NCBI GenBank assembly: GCA_035295225.1
Contig: DATGJI010000055.1
Location: 1 to 64,000 of the forward strand
DNA length: 64,000 nucleotides
Source of the DNA: Candidatus Eremiobacteraceae bacterium
GTDB taxonomy: Bacteria; Vulcanimicrobiota; Vulcanimicrobiia; Eremiobacterales; Eremiobacteraceae
Direction: 5' to 3'
Within the stretch, counting starts at the first letter, position 1. Each line of letters begins with the position of its first letter. Position numbers and translations under genes: made by a program. This document shows, piece by piece, positions 1 to 8,542 of the stretch. The notes under the pieces are model-generated. The model ran no database searches. It was not told the DNA's origin and worked only from the letters and a program-made list of their open reading frames with translations.

Positions 1-589
1 ATTCGCCTTGCGTCAGTTCGTCTTGGAAATATGCGCCTGCGCCTTCATTCGAAGTGCCGGGCGGGCCGCTCGCATTCCAGATGTACGCCGAGATGCGATT
101 CGGCCGGGTCGGCGAGTCCTTGCTATAAAATCGGAAGCCCCATTCGAAAGCGCCAGGTTCTCCCTTTCCGATCCAGTGGAGATAGCGCTGCGCGGTCTGG
201 CCTTCAAATGTCAGCGCGTCGGGCCGCATCCACGCTTCAACCGTAAGGCCTTTTCCGCTCGTGGGTTGGCTGAAGACCGTGCTGTCCGCAATCTCAACAA
301 ACGCATCCGAGCCATTGAGCACGATCGCTTCGTCAGGCTCGCTCTGTATCGCCCCAGGCTGCCCTCGCGTGACGCCGCCCTTGTAGGTCCCATCGCGCCG
401 GCCGCTTGACGAATCGCGCGCGACGACGCCCGACTTCTCCTCGAAGCGCCAGTAGCCGACGGGCCCTTTTGCCAGAACTCGGACGTGGTACGGCCGAGCC
501 GACGCCGCACGTGCCGGCCCGCCGACGATCGACGCGAGCCCGGCGGCTCCGAACATCCGCAGCACATCGCGGCGCGTGCGCGTGCTCAT
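1..589 (-). CDS. Exported LamG/concanavalin-like domain protein, 3'-truncated by the window edge
   Basis: The frame is open from an ATG at 589 to the window edge, about 196 codons, with no stop. The N-terminus begins MSTRTRRDVLRMFGAAGLAS and looks like a Tat-type signal (RR followed by a short hydrophobic stretch) ending near ARAASA. After it come YWRFEE, a GYTG-like loop region, and segments such as GLTVEAWMRPD and RYLHWIGKGE that are typical of LamG/laminin-G-like jelly-roll domains binding sugars or surfaces. The start overlaps the stop of the upstream OmpA-domain gene as ATGA, so the two are probably translationally coupled. The function of the partner domain beyond the edge is unknown. 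Confidence 0.7.
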   Translation of the reverse strand, partial: MSTRTRRDVLRMFGAAGLASIVGGPARAASARPYHVRVLAKGPVGYWRFEEKSGVVARDSSSGRRDGTYKGGVTRGQPGAIQSEPDEAIVLNGSDAFVEIADSTVFSQPTSGKGLTVEAWMRPDALTFEGQTAQRYLHWIGKGEPGAFEWGFRFYSKDSPTRPNRISAYIWNASGPPGTSNEGAGAYFQDELTQGE

Positions 590-2052
590 AGGCGTGTGAG
601 TTCCACGCGCCGGTTCAGCGCGCGGCCCTCGAGCGTGGCGTTGCTCGCCTTTGGCCGAGTCGCGCCGAAGCCGCCGGTGGTCAGGCGCGATGGAGCGATG
701 TGATATGTCGCGACGAGAGCGGCCTTGACCGACGCTGCCCGTCTGCGCGACAACGCGAGATTATAGGGGGCGGTGCCGATGGAATCGGTGTGCCCATCGA
801 TCTCGAGCTTCCACTGCGGGTGCTGTGACAGCAATTGGGCGATGGCGGACAGCGTCGGTTGCGATTGCGGCCGGATCGTCGCTTGATTGAAGTCGAAGTA
901 TATCCCGTAGATGTCGGCCGGCTGCTTGGCCTCAAGCGTGGATGCAAGCTCGCTGGTCGCCTGCGGGCCCGGTTGGTAGATCTTGACGACTTGCATTTCT
1001 TCGTCTTCGAGGACGAAACGCAAGACGATGGGATCATTCGGATCGTCGAGCACCCACATATCGTAGCAATTGAACCGTATCGCCGCGGGGATCTGCACGC
1101 ATCCCGGTTCTCCGGACTGGATGTGGATCGCCGTGACCACCGCTGGTTTGTCGTTGAGGATGATCGGCACGCCGCCTTCGCCGACCTTACGCACGGGCGC
1201 CGACGACCACATCGCCATGCACATGGCCGACATATAGAAGGTCATTTTGGCTGAGCCCTTTGACTGCAACGCGGCGAACAAGTCGCGCGAGAGTTCGAGC
1301 GTCGTCGTTCCCGGGTGATTGCCTTCCACGGGCGTCTCGGTGTTTGGGTAGTCCTTCGGCGGCGAGCCATCGCAGAAATCTTGGAAGAATGCGGTCGAGT
1401 GATCCAGGTCCTGCGCGCGCGTCATGCGGGTCGTGTTGACCGAACCTAACTGCGTCTTCGAATCGAATGAGAAGTTCAGCCCTGTGGCGTTGATTGATGT
1501 CACGCGCTTGATGGATTCCAGATCTCCATCGGTGCTTTCACCCGCGGTGACGATCGTCAGCTCCGGCCGCATCGGAATCGACGTCAGCGTCCCCGCTCCA
1601 GTGGGTGTCCACTCCGGCTTCGGCGTCGGCTCTCCGGAGTCGGCGCCGCTTGCGTCGCTTGTGTCGCTCGCAGCGCTCGCGCCGCTCACGGGAGCGGGGC
1701 TGGCGAGGGCCTGTGCCGCTTGTCCGAACTGCCCCGCCACCGAGCTGCCCGATACATCGCCGGCCGATGATACCGGGCCGGGCGATTCAGCGACGGCGGT
1801 TGTGGACGACTCATCGGTTGCAGCCGCGACATCCGCTGAGGAAGCCGGGTTTGGGGAGTCGGTGCTGCTCGATGATTCGGTAGCGTTCGGCGATTGAAGC
1901 GCGGCCGCCGATGAATCGGCAGCGGTCAGCGTCGGTGTCGGTGTCGGTGTCGCCGACGACGATTGGTCGCCGTGCCCGCATGACGCACGCGATGGCGACC
2001 AGAAACACCGCGAACGCGCGGACGGGGTCGAATCTTCCGATCGAAAGTCCAC
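586..2052 (-). CDS. OmpA C-terminal domain protein, probable lipoprotein with an N-terminal frame break
   Basis: The last ~110 residues form an OmpA/MotB-type peptidoglycan-binding domain: IYFDFNQATI, then GHTDSIG from residue 420, the LSRRRAASV helix, and the closing EGRALNRRVELTRL. The first ~170 residues are low-complexity Ser/Ala/Thr/Pro, a periplasmic linker. The middle (about 175-370) matches no family I recognise. The in-frame GTG start gives no signal peptide, but the overlapping frame starting GTG at 2056 reads MSGLSIGRFDPVRAFAVFLV then AIAC, a good lipoprotein-like leader preceded by GGGAG. One extra base near 1970-1980 would join the two. It likely anchors the envelope to the cell wall and is coupled to the LamG gene downstream. 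Confidence 0.8.
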   Translation of the reverse strand: MDFRSEDSTPSARSRCFWSPSRASCGHGDQSSSATPTPTPTLTAADSSAAALQSPNATESSSSTDSPNPASSADVAAATDESSTTAVAESPGPVSSAGDVSGSSVAGQFGQAAQALASPAPVSGASAASDTSDASGADSGEPTPKPEWTPTGAGTLTSIPMRPELTIVTAGESTDGDLESIKRVTSINATGLNFSFDSKTQLGSVNTTRMTRAQDLDHSTAFFQDFCDGSPPKDYPNTETPVEGNHPGTTTLELSRDLFAALQSKGSAKMTFYMSAMCMAMWSSAPVRKVGEGGVPIILNDKPAVVTAIHIQSGEPGCVQIPAAIRFNCYDMWVLDDPNDPIVLRFVLEDEEMQVVKIYQPGPQATSELASTLEAKQPADIYGIYFDFNQATIRPQSQPTLSAIAQLLSQHPQWKLEIDGHTDSIGTAPYNLALSRRRAASVKAALVATYHIAPSRLTTGGFGATRPKASNATLEGRALNRRVELTRL

Positions 2053-2282
2053 TCACGGATTGCGGCTCCCAATCCCGCTCCCGGCCGTAGCCGACAGGGC
2101 TAGCGCAAATCTACCACACTTACGTTAGGCCTAGCAAACGGCACGGTCGGGCTCCCGACAATGCGTGAGGGGACGGCCTAAAGCCCGTCTCGCGAGCGCT
2201 GGGCTAAGCGGCATCGCGGTGTCGCGGAGCCGCAAGCGCTGCGCAGTGTTGTGGCGGCGGCAATGCTTCAAACGGTGTTGTC

Positions 2283-2512
2283 GAGATTCTACCCTGCAGC
2301 CGAAGCCGATCGGGGTGCAGTGCTGCATACCGGTCGGGCAGTTGCCGAATGCAATCACCCTCGATCCGACAGGCCGCTATTTGTGCGTGATTAAGCAGCT
2401 CGACAGCACGGTGAGCATCATCGACTCGGTCACCAACGTGGTGGTGAAGACGGTCCCAGCAGGCGCGCCCAATCTCGCGGTATGGGGCTCTTCTGGATCG
2501 TTTTTGAACCAC
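2283..2512 (+). pseudogene. Remnant of a YVTN-type beta-propeller
   Basis: About 60 residues read VGQLPNAITLDPTGRYL, then VSIIDSVTNVVVKTVPAG, the signature of one 40-45 residue YVTN/NHL-like propeller blade plus the start of the next. Complete proteins carry five to ten such blades behind a signal peptide. Here the surrounding frame is arginine-rich noise on the left and ends soon after a truncated second blade. I read it as a decayed fragment in the 2057-2636 gap. The rest of that gap shows no other gene. Confidence 0.5.
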
Positions 2513-2636
2513 CGTGCCGTGACTAGACGACGAACCTTAGAATAAACGACGACGCATTACTAGAACTTCGGAGTTTACCAGTTACAGGAGGGGGACTGGC
2601 TGGTATTCTCTGGATAGGTGACCGCGATGATCCCAG

Positions 2637-3299
2637 TTGCAGTTGGGTGGTCATGTGAAATCGCGCGGTGGCCACGCTGGCGAACGTTGCCGGTACTTGG
2701 CGTTTGGCGACGATGCCGAGAGGCGCAGGATTGTGGCGGATCAAGGAAGCGAAGAGTCCGTAAACCCGAGCGCTCGCTCCCCGAAGTCAGTCGAAGCCGT
2801 GGGAAACATTGCCTTCCCGTATGAGAGCCAGGCCCCGAACTCGGAGTGGTGTTGGGCGGCCTGCTTTCGGATGGCTGCTGCACATTTTGGATGCGCGACA
2901 CCCGCCCCGCAATGTGCCCTTGCGCAACGCTGGATCCCAGGCGCCGTCAATTGCTGCCTGGTGCCGGGAGCTATTCCGCCCTCGTGCAATCATGCGCTCC
3001 CGTCCAATCTCGTTGTGCCTGTCACTAGCTCACTCGGGCTATCGGGAATCGCGATGCCCGCGTGCTTGAAGGTGGACGTCGACGCGATTGTTGCGCAAGG
3101 CGACCTCGTACTATTGCTTCTTGACTGCGGCAGAGCACACTACGTTCTTTGCATCGCTCCCGTGGACCAGAATTCAGTCGCTGTCGCGGACCCAGATCCG
3201 ACCGTAGGTTGCCAGCCTATTCCATGGGCCTCGGTCTCGACTGGATACGGAAACGACGGAATCGATGGGGCATGGCACTTGTCAAGAAGCGCGCGATAG
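2637..3299 (+). CDS. Papain-like cysteine protease, AvrRpt2/C70-type
   Basis: The 220-residue product contains NSEWCWAACFRMAAAHFG with the likely nucleophile Cys72, a run of paired cysteines (CC at 106-107, Cys117), AHYVLCIA with the likely catalytic His168, and VADPDP with Asp185. This Cys-His-Asp order and the WCWAA box are those of papain-like C70/C39-related peptidases. No clear signal peptide is seen. The TTG start at 2637 is the first possible start after an in-frame stop, and a GTG at 2655 is also possible. The gene lies 17 bases before an exported hydrolase and in AT-richer DNA than the rest of the window. The substrate is unknown; a toxin- or effector-like role is possible but unproven. 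Confidence 0.65.
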   Translation: MQLGGHVKSRGGHAGERCRYLAFGDDAERRRIVADQGSEESVNPSARSPKSVEAVGNIAFPYESQAPNSEWCWAACFRMAAAHFGCATPAPQCALAQRWIPGAVNCCLVPGAIPPSCNHALPSNLVVPVTSSLGLSGIAMPACLKVDVDAIVAQGDLVLLLLDCGRAHYVLCIAPVDQNSVAVADPDPTVGCQPIPWASVSTGYGNDGIDGAWHLSRSAR

Positions 3300-3316
3300 A
3301 CTGAGGGAGGTAAATT

Positions 3317-5125
3317 TTGGACAGGTACATTGGACAAAAGGTGATTGCCGGGCTCCTGGCTATGGTTGCGTTGACGACACCTCCGGCCGCCCGCGCCAGA
3401 AATTCTCCGTTAGCCACCTTGACTTCGGGCTCGAGATTGAGCTCATTGGTGTCGCCGAGTCCAACACCGACTCCTCAACTCGATGATATTACGAGGCTCT
3501 TGGGGCTAAGCCGCGTGATCGTACTCGAAGGCCATTTGTCGTGGGAGCTTCCGCCGAGGGTAAATACGGGCCCGCTAGCTCCTGGCGCTGGCGCAAAACA
3601 GCCGGCGTACCGGGGAAGCCTGACCCTCGTGAGCTGTCGTTCGGTAAATAGAGAGGCAACATGTGTCGAGACTCCGGGCACTCCGATTTCAGCGGCGATA
3701 GTGACAGGTGCTGCGGTAGTCCGTTTCGATTTGGCCGGGCGAAGGTTCATGAACGCATACTACGAGTTCGCGACTACGAATGGGACTTCGGACGACCCCC
3801 GACCCGGTATACCCGCGGGACTATACAACGTATATTGCAGCTACCGTTCTGCGCAACAGCGCTGCGCGACGGGCGTACACCTGTCGACGACGTCAACCGT
3901 ACACCGCTCGTTTTCGCTCGGTCTTATAAGCATAGCCGGTGGAAATCCCCCGCTTCACAATCAAGAGCTGTTTTACGCTACCGATCGAGACGTCAACGAC
4001 GGTTCCACAAATGTTGTCGCAGATATGTTTCAGCGTGACCGCTCGACGCCGTACTGCCCCACGGAGAGTACGCCCACCGGCGCGGGGGTTCCGGCTCAAC
4101 AAGGTCAGACCGAACCTGAGCTTTGCCTTCGTTTCGGCACGCTTACCCCGGTGTCGTTCGATGCTTCAAGAGCTACAAACTCTCCAATTCCGTCCGAACC
4201 AGGGCTTGCAGAGGCGCTCGGATCATATTCGAATCCGCGGCCGAGCGCAATGATAATCTACATACACGGCTACAACAACAGGTTTGATCAGGCTTATCAA
4301 GATGCCTCAACGTTTCCCACACTTTACAGCTCGACCGGCACCACGCCGAAAATACCAGTGTTGATGTTCAGTTGGCCTGCGAACGGCAAGACGTTGAAGT
4401 ACCTCGACGATGAAACTAATCTCTCTTGGTCAGCGACGCACTTCCGAGAGCTGCTGCTTAGACTGCTGAATGACCCCAGCGCGCCGCCCGAGATAGATCT
4501 CGTCGCGCACAGCATGGGAAATAGGTTGCTACTTGATTCGCTTGTCTACTTGGAAGAATCGCATTCACAAACGACATCAGTAACCGGCGACGCGGCCGTC
4601 AAATGCGTCATTGCATCCCCGGATTCCACGACTGATGCAAATCGGCCAGAATGCCACCACATTCACGAAGTGATTTCATTCGAACCCGACGTCGACTCCG
4701 CTACGTTCTTCGAGGCTTCCGAGCGTGTGGCGCGTGTCGCTGATGGCTTTACGCTCTACGGCTCGACGGCCGACTACGCGCTAGAACTCTCACGAGAGCT
4801 GCACGGCCATTGCCGAGCCGGTCAACTCTTTTGCAACCTCGACATGCCCGATCGCTCGAACATCAATCTTATCGATGCAACGATTTTTCGATGCGACTTC
4901 TGGGGCCATTCATATTGGGCAGTGAGCACAACGGTACGGGGTGATGTCATGGCATTGCTTACGGGAGGCCAGCCCATGAAGCCAACAGAAACACGCCCCA
5001 ATATTTCTTATGAGCCAGCCGACCGGAATATTCCGGTCCCTCACTATGCGTTCACCTCTTTCAACGGCGACGATAGCGCTTGCATGGCTGACCCGTCAAC
5101 AAACGAAGACGACCCTAACCAGTGA
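3317..5125 (+). CDS. Exported DUF900-type alpha/beta hydrolase
   Basis: The 602-residue product begins with a signal peptide (MDRYIGQKVIAGLLAMVALT, cleavage near ARA). A Pro/Thr linker follows, then a C-terminal hydrolase domain with FYATDR (219-224), IIYIHGYNNRF (from 313), FSWPANGKTLKYLDDE (351-366) and AHSMGNRLL with nucleophile Ser399. These motifs in this order define the DUF900/PF05990 serine hydrolases. A late FWGHSYW provides a candidate catalytic His. Residues 40-210 are unassigned. GGAGG six bases upstream supports the TTG start. The stop overlaps the next gene as GTGA, so the two exported hydrolases are coupled. Confidence 0.75.
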   Translation: MDRYIGQKVIAGLLAMVALTTPPAARARNSPLATLTSGSRLSSLVSPSPTPTPQLDDITRLLGLSRVIVLEGHLSWELPPRVNTGPLAPGAGAKQPAYRGSLTLVSCRSVNREATCVETPGTPISAAIVTGAAVVRFDLAGRRFMNAYYEFATTNGTSDDPRPGIPAGLYNVYCSYRSAQQRCATGVHLSTTSTVHRSFSLGLISIAGGNPPLHNQELFYATDRDVNDGSTNVVADMFQRDRSTPYCPTESTPTGAGVPAQQGQTEPELCLRFGTLTPVSFDASRATNSPIPSEPGLAEALGSYSNPRPSAMIIYIHGYNNRFDQAYQDASTFPTLYSSTGTTPKIPVLMFSWPANGKTLKYLDDETNLSWSATHFRELLLRLLNDPSAPPEIDLVAHSMGNRLLLDSLVYLEESHSQTTSVTGDAAVKCVIASPDSTTDANRPECHHIHEVISFEPDVDSATFFEASERVARVADGFTLYGSTADYALELSRELHGHCRAGQLFCNLDMPDRSNINLIDATIFRCDFWGHSYWAVSTTVRGDVMALLTGGQPMKPTETRPNISYEPADRNIPVPHYAFTSFNGDDSACMADPSTNEDDPNQ

Positions 5126-6012
5126 GGCGCAGAGACTTTCTTGGCGGCGCCATCGTCTCGAGCTTGGCGTCAATTCCAACTGCGGCCGAGGCGGCCAGCA
5201 GTTGCCGGTACAACACGGACAGTCGCGCGTTTGAGGACTTTGTCCTCTGGGAGGATTTTAGCGAACCGTTCCATGGCCGAAGCCCACAAGTTTTTCGGTT
5301 AGGCTCGGGTCCACCTGTAATCATCTTGCACGAAATATCGGGCGCGAATCCACAGCTGTTTGCATTTGCGAAGCGGGTAGCTAGCGCGGGATTCACCTCA
5401 ATTGTTCCGATACTTTTTGGCAGACCGAACCAACCCGAATCTAACTGTAGCGTCGCTGAGCAGTTCCTTCGGATGTGTGTCACACGAGAGTTCAGCCTCT
5501 TCAGCGCTCATCGCTCGAGTCCGATTGTTGATTGGGTTCGAGCGCTCGGTCGTTTCGTATACGCCGGAATTAGCCCTAGGGGTATCGGTGTCGTCGGTTT
5601 ATGCGTAACCGGGAACTTTGCGCTCGCTATGGCGGCTGACGAATATCTGCTCGCACCCGTGATCTCTGAACCGGCGTTACCCTTTTCGGTTCCGTGGCAC
5701 CCGGGGAACAAATCATCGCTCGGCCTTACCGGCGACGAAATTGCCTCGCTTCAACGAAGGATTCGTGGCGGAATGCAAGTTGCCGCATTTCGCTTTACTG
5801 ATGATCCGTTTGTGTCAGTTGATAGAATGAAGGCTCTTGAAGCGCTTGTGACGGACGCGCGTGGGAAGCTGGTAGGAAATTATAGCATCCCCCCGATTTG
5901 CCCAAATGCGCACGCGGTATTCACGGATCACTTCGATGAGAGCAGCGCAACTTCGCAGTCGGTGTTTAGTCAACTGGTCGACTTCTTGCGCCAATCGCTT
6001 CCCTCAATTTAG
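5122..6012 (+). CDS. Tat-exported dienelactone hydrolase-family protein
   Basis: The 296-residue protein starts MRRRDFLGGAIVSSLASIPT, a twin-arginine signal. The body contains LHEISGAN with Glu71, and GIGVVGLCVTGNFAL with Cys161 in the GxCxG nucleophile elbow typical of dienelactone hydrolases. A late NAHAVFTDHFDE supplies the expected His. Standard DLH enzymes are cytosolic and ~240 residues; export is unusual. The GTG start overlaps the stop of the upstream DUF900 hydrolase. With the C70-like protease these genes form a small secreted-hydrolase group. The substrate cannot be read from the sequence. Confidence 0.72.
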   Translation: MRRRDFLGGAIVSSLASIPTAAEAASSCRYNTDSRAFEDFVLWEDFSEPFHGRSPQVFRLGSGPPVIILHEISGANPQLFAFAKRVASAGFTSIVPILFGRPNQPESNCSVAEQFLRMCVTREFSLFSAHRSSPIVDWVRALGRFVYAGISPRGIGVVGLCVTGNFALAMAADEYLLAPVISEPALPFSVPWHPGNKSSLGLTGDEIASLQRRIRGGMQVAAFRFTDDPFVSVDRMKALEALVTDARGKLVGNYSIPPICPNAHAVFTDHFDESSATSQSVFSQLVDFLRQSLPSI

Positions 6013-6363
6013 ATTGCCGAATAGTTCATTTGCGCTCGAACGCGTCTACAAACCCTTAACACAAATAGATTAAGCTGCTACCACCGTAGCTCAAACGCCA
6101 CTCGCGCCGCATTCTTGCTAAGCAACCCTCTTCCACACGGTTCACCGCACTACGTGGCCGACGGAGATTACGACGAGACGCTCGAGGCAAGGATCCTCTC
6201 ATCGCTAGACCTAGTAATTACCACAGTTGTATTCTCCGCGACACGTGTTACTATATCCCCGACTTGCCCAGGCTTGGGCGTGACCGGCTGCATGACGTAA
6301 GTGACCGAACCCGCTTTGGGCTACCACTGCGACGATACAGTCTTTCCTGAGGGGATCGCGCAA
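6013..6363. other. Gene-free stretch
   Basis: About 350 bases without a supportable gene. A 61-codon frame from 6115 lacks a ribosome binding site and protein-like composition. The DNA is AT-richer than most of the window, and a possible promoter for the following secreted protein could lie here, but I see no clean -35/-10 pair. Confidence 0.4.
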
Positions 6364-7059
6364 ATGCAGATTTACAAGCTAATGAGGTCGTTTGCATTGT
6401 CGTTCGTCACGATGCTTGCGCTAAGCGGCGCGTGCCTCGGCGCAACTTCAGACGGCAAAATCGTGTTCCTAGAATCTCCCAATCCGGACATTTCTGACAC
6501 GGCTTTCACAACCGTTTACGGTCAATTCGCGGGCCGTTTCGCGTCCGCTGGTGTGAAGGCGACTCAAATTCAACCGACGGACGTTGCGGCTAATTGCAGC
6601 GGGACCAATAACCCGACCGCCATTCTTCTCACGTGGACAGCCGCCGGAGAGCAGCACTATAACAGATGGTCTGGTTCAACACCGAGCAACGGCAAGTTAC
6701 AGTATGTTACCGTCTCCCAATGCGATGGCACGCAGCTCTCTAGTATTACGAACTTTCCATCGTATTATTACTGTGAGCGACACCCCTGGCAGTTCCCGAT
6801 CGAGCTGACAACGTCACTTATGGGTTTCATCAATCTCATACACGCAAACGCAATCCATTCGCAAGCTGTAGCGGGAATATCCAGCGGGACAGTCGGCTTG
6901 AATCAATTTCTAAATAACGATGCTCGGAGTGGAATTACCGACAGCTTGGGTGATGCGATGAATTTTGTAGTAGCCAGCTACCATGCGGCCTTCAAGATCG
7001 ACAACGATTCCGAGACTCAGGATCAAGTTAGGAAGCAGTTTGGCAAGTGCCACAATTAG
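6364..7059 (+). CDS. Secreted protein of unknown function
   Basis: The longer frame starts at 6301, but the ATG at 6364 is preceded by GAGGGG nine bases away and yields a clean signal peptide (KLMRSFALSFVTMLALSGAC, cleavage near LGA). The mature ~205 residues include an alternating hydrophobic region (KIVFLES, LQYVTVSQC) and three to four cysteines (Cys at ANCSG, SQCDG, YYCER) likely to form disulphides outside the cytosol. No catalytic signature is visible and I do not recognise the family. It closes the AT-rich accessory block and has no obvious operon partner. Confidence 0.6.
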   Translation: MQIYKLMRSFALSFVTMLALSGACLGATSDGKIVFLESPNPDISDTAFTTVYGQFAGRFASAGVKATQIQPTDVAANCSGTNNPTAILLTWTAAGEQHYNRWSGSTPSNGKLQYVTVSQCDGTQLSSITNFPSYYYCERHPWQFPIELTTSLMGFINLIHANAIHSQAVAGISSGTVGLNQFLNNDARSGITDSLGDAMNFVVASYHAAFKIDNDSETQDQVRKQFGKCHN

Positions 7060-7060
7060 G

Positions 7061-7079
7061 CCGCGCTATTCCCGCGGCG
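7061..7079 (+). terminator. Weak hairpin after the secreted protein gene
   Basis: Arms GCCGCG and CGCGGC are separated by seven bases just after the stop at 7059. There is no T-run, so intrinsic termination is only possible. Confidence 0.3.
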
Positions 7080-7219
7080 GAGTATTAGAACTGTTCGGTC
7101 GAACAATGTAAGGCGTAACGGCGCCTCTTACTCGAGCGACCAAAGTGTCTTGCGGTTCCGAGTGTCGAGAACTGAATTGACACTGAAGTTAGGACGCGAC
7201 CGCATGAATCAACGAACGA

Positions 7220-8542
7220 TCATCTTAGCCGTCGCATGTCCACCAATCGTGACAACTCGCTTGGGGCTGCCTTCAACGGGATAACCACTGGCGAGCCAAC
7301 GGCGACAATCCTCTCGTTTAACGCATCGAGGTAATGAGCTTCATCTTTCGCTACGCAATTTAGCCCCTGGACTGCGAGTGCGCCGACATCGCGTGCGACC
7401 CCGAGGACGCCTACGCCATGAGCACGGGCCTCTAGGCCGCGAGCGGCGACGTCAGTCTGCAAATCGACAAATTCTTTGGCGCTCAACATCGGCGCGATGT
7501 CCAGCGCGGCGTCGAGCGTTGCCGAATCCCACGTCAGACCTTTCCAAAACGCGATCAACGCAAGCGCGTCCTCAGCGGGACCGCAGTCGGCGCTGCGCAT
7601 TTCCACGTAACCCGGACGGATGCGCGCTTCGGTGAAAATCGTGCTTAGCGCATCCGTGAAATCCGCCATCGTCGCGCCGCGCAGCTTGCGCAATGTCCGT
7701 CCGTCACCAGGTTCAAACTGACCGTTGCGATCCACGAAGATCAGCGGTGTCGAGAAGACGCGCTCGACGAAGGCCTCGAGCGAAAATTTCGGCGATAGCG
7801 CGCTCGAATGCACGCCGGATCGATCGGGATCCGTTTCAAGCCACGCAGCGTAGCGTTCGGATTTCCGACCGGTGGCGACGCCGTCGGCAAACGGTGAATT
7901 GGCGAACATCGCGGCGACGATCGGGCCGAGCCGATTGCCGAGGACGAATTTCTTACCGAGGTCGACCTCATCGCTATAGTCGATGCTGGTCTGAATGGAC
8001 GCGGTGCGCGTCATCATATCCCACGCGCGCGCACCGCGCGAGCGCAGATATGGCTTCATCACCGTGTAGCGCCGCTTGTGGATCCACTTCTGTTCGTCGA
8101 GGCGGCGCAGCGGGTCGAAGCCGATCGCGAGAAAGTAAAGACCCAGCTCATCGCCGATGGCGACCAAGTCGGCGAGATATGCGCGCAGATCCGCTTCGAT
8201 CTCGTGCAGCGTCGCACGAGCATTTCCTGAAAATTCGATCTGACCGCCGGGTTCAAGCGTAATACGACCAGAGGGAATCGCGACCGCGACGATGTCGTCG
8301 CCTTCCAGCTCCCATTTCGATGGATCGGGTGCGAGCCGTTCTAGCACGCTGCGGACCTGCGCCGGTGAGATGCGCTGCGAGTCGGGTGCGGTAAAACCTA
8401 TGAGTTCGAGCTCGAGTCCAGAGGACCAGGCGGCGCGTGGTTTTGCGCCCGCGCGTAGGAACTCGGCCGCAGCTTCCACGCTGGTTTCGCCGAGCGGGCT
8501 GGCGAGGAAGGGCGTACTGGAATCCGCAAGTATGTCGGACAT
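7220..8542 (-). CDS. egtA: Glutamate-cysteine ligase, EgtA type
   Basis: The 440-residue GCS2-family enzyme joins glutamate and cysteine to gamma-glutamylcysteine using ATP. The family core is visible: GLELELIGF near the N-terminus, ITLEPGGQIEFSG, WIHKRRYTVMKPYL, MTRTASIQTSIDYS, and RPGYVEMRSADCGP near the C-terminal third. These match the EgtA/GshA (actinobacterial and plant-type) group, not the enterobacterial GshA. An ATG at 8542 (MSDILADSS) is the best start; further extension would run deep into the divergent egtB. The start codons of the two genes overlap physically. In mycobacterial ergothioneine synthesis EgtA feeds EgtB, which agrees with the pairing here. Confidence 0.87.
   Translation of the reverse strand: MSDILADSSTPFLASPLGETSVEAAAEFLRAGAKPRAAWSSGLELELIGFTAPDSQRISPAQVRSVLERLAPDPSKWELEGDDIVAVAIPSGRITLEPGGQIEFSGNARATLHEIEADLRAYLADLVAIGDELGLYFLAIGFDPLRRLDEQKWIHKRRYTVMKPYLRSRGARAWDMMTRTASIQTSIDYSDEVDLGKKFVLGNRLGPIVAAMFANSPFADGVATGRKSERYAAWLETDPDRSGVHSSALSPKFSLEAFVERVFSTPLIFVDRNGQFEPGDGRTLRKLRGATMADFTDALSTIFTEARIRPGYVEMRSADCGPAEDALALIAFWKGLTWDSATLDAALDIAPMLSAKEFVDLQTDVAARGLEARAHGVGVLGVARDVGALAVQGLNCVAKDEAHYLDALNERIVAVGSPVVIPLKAAPSELSRLVDMRRLR

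Noticed and set aside
6115-6300. A 61-codon open frame in the gap after the DLH gene
   Set aside because: No ribosome binding site, no protein-like pattern, in AT-rich intergenic DNA.
8292-8531. N-terminal extension of EgtB into the egtA region
   Set aside because: Extra residues are the complement of egtA; EgtB homologues begin shortly before the DinB-like helix, as from 8532.
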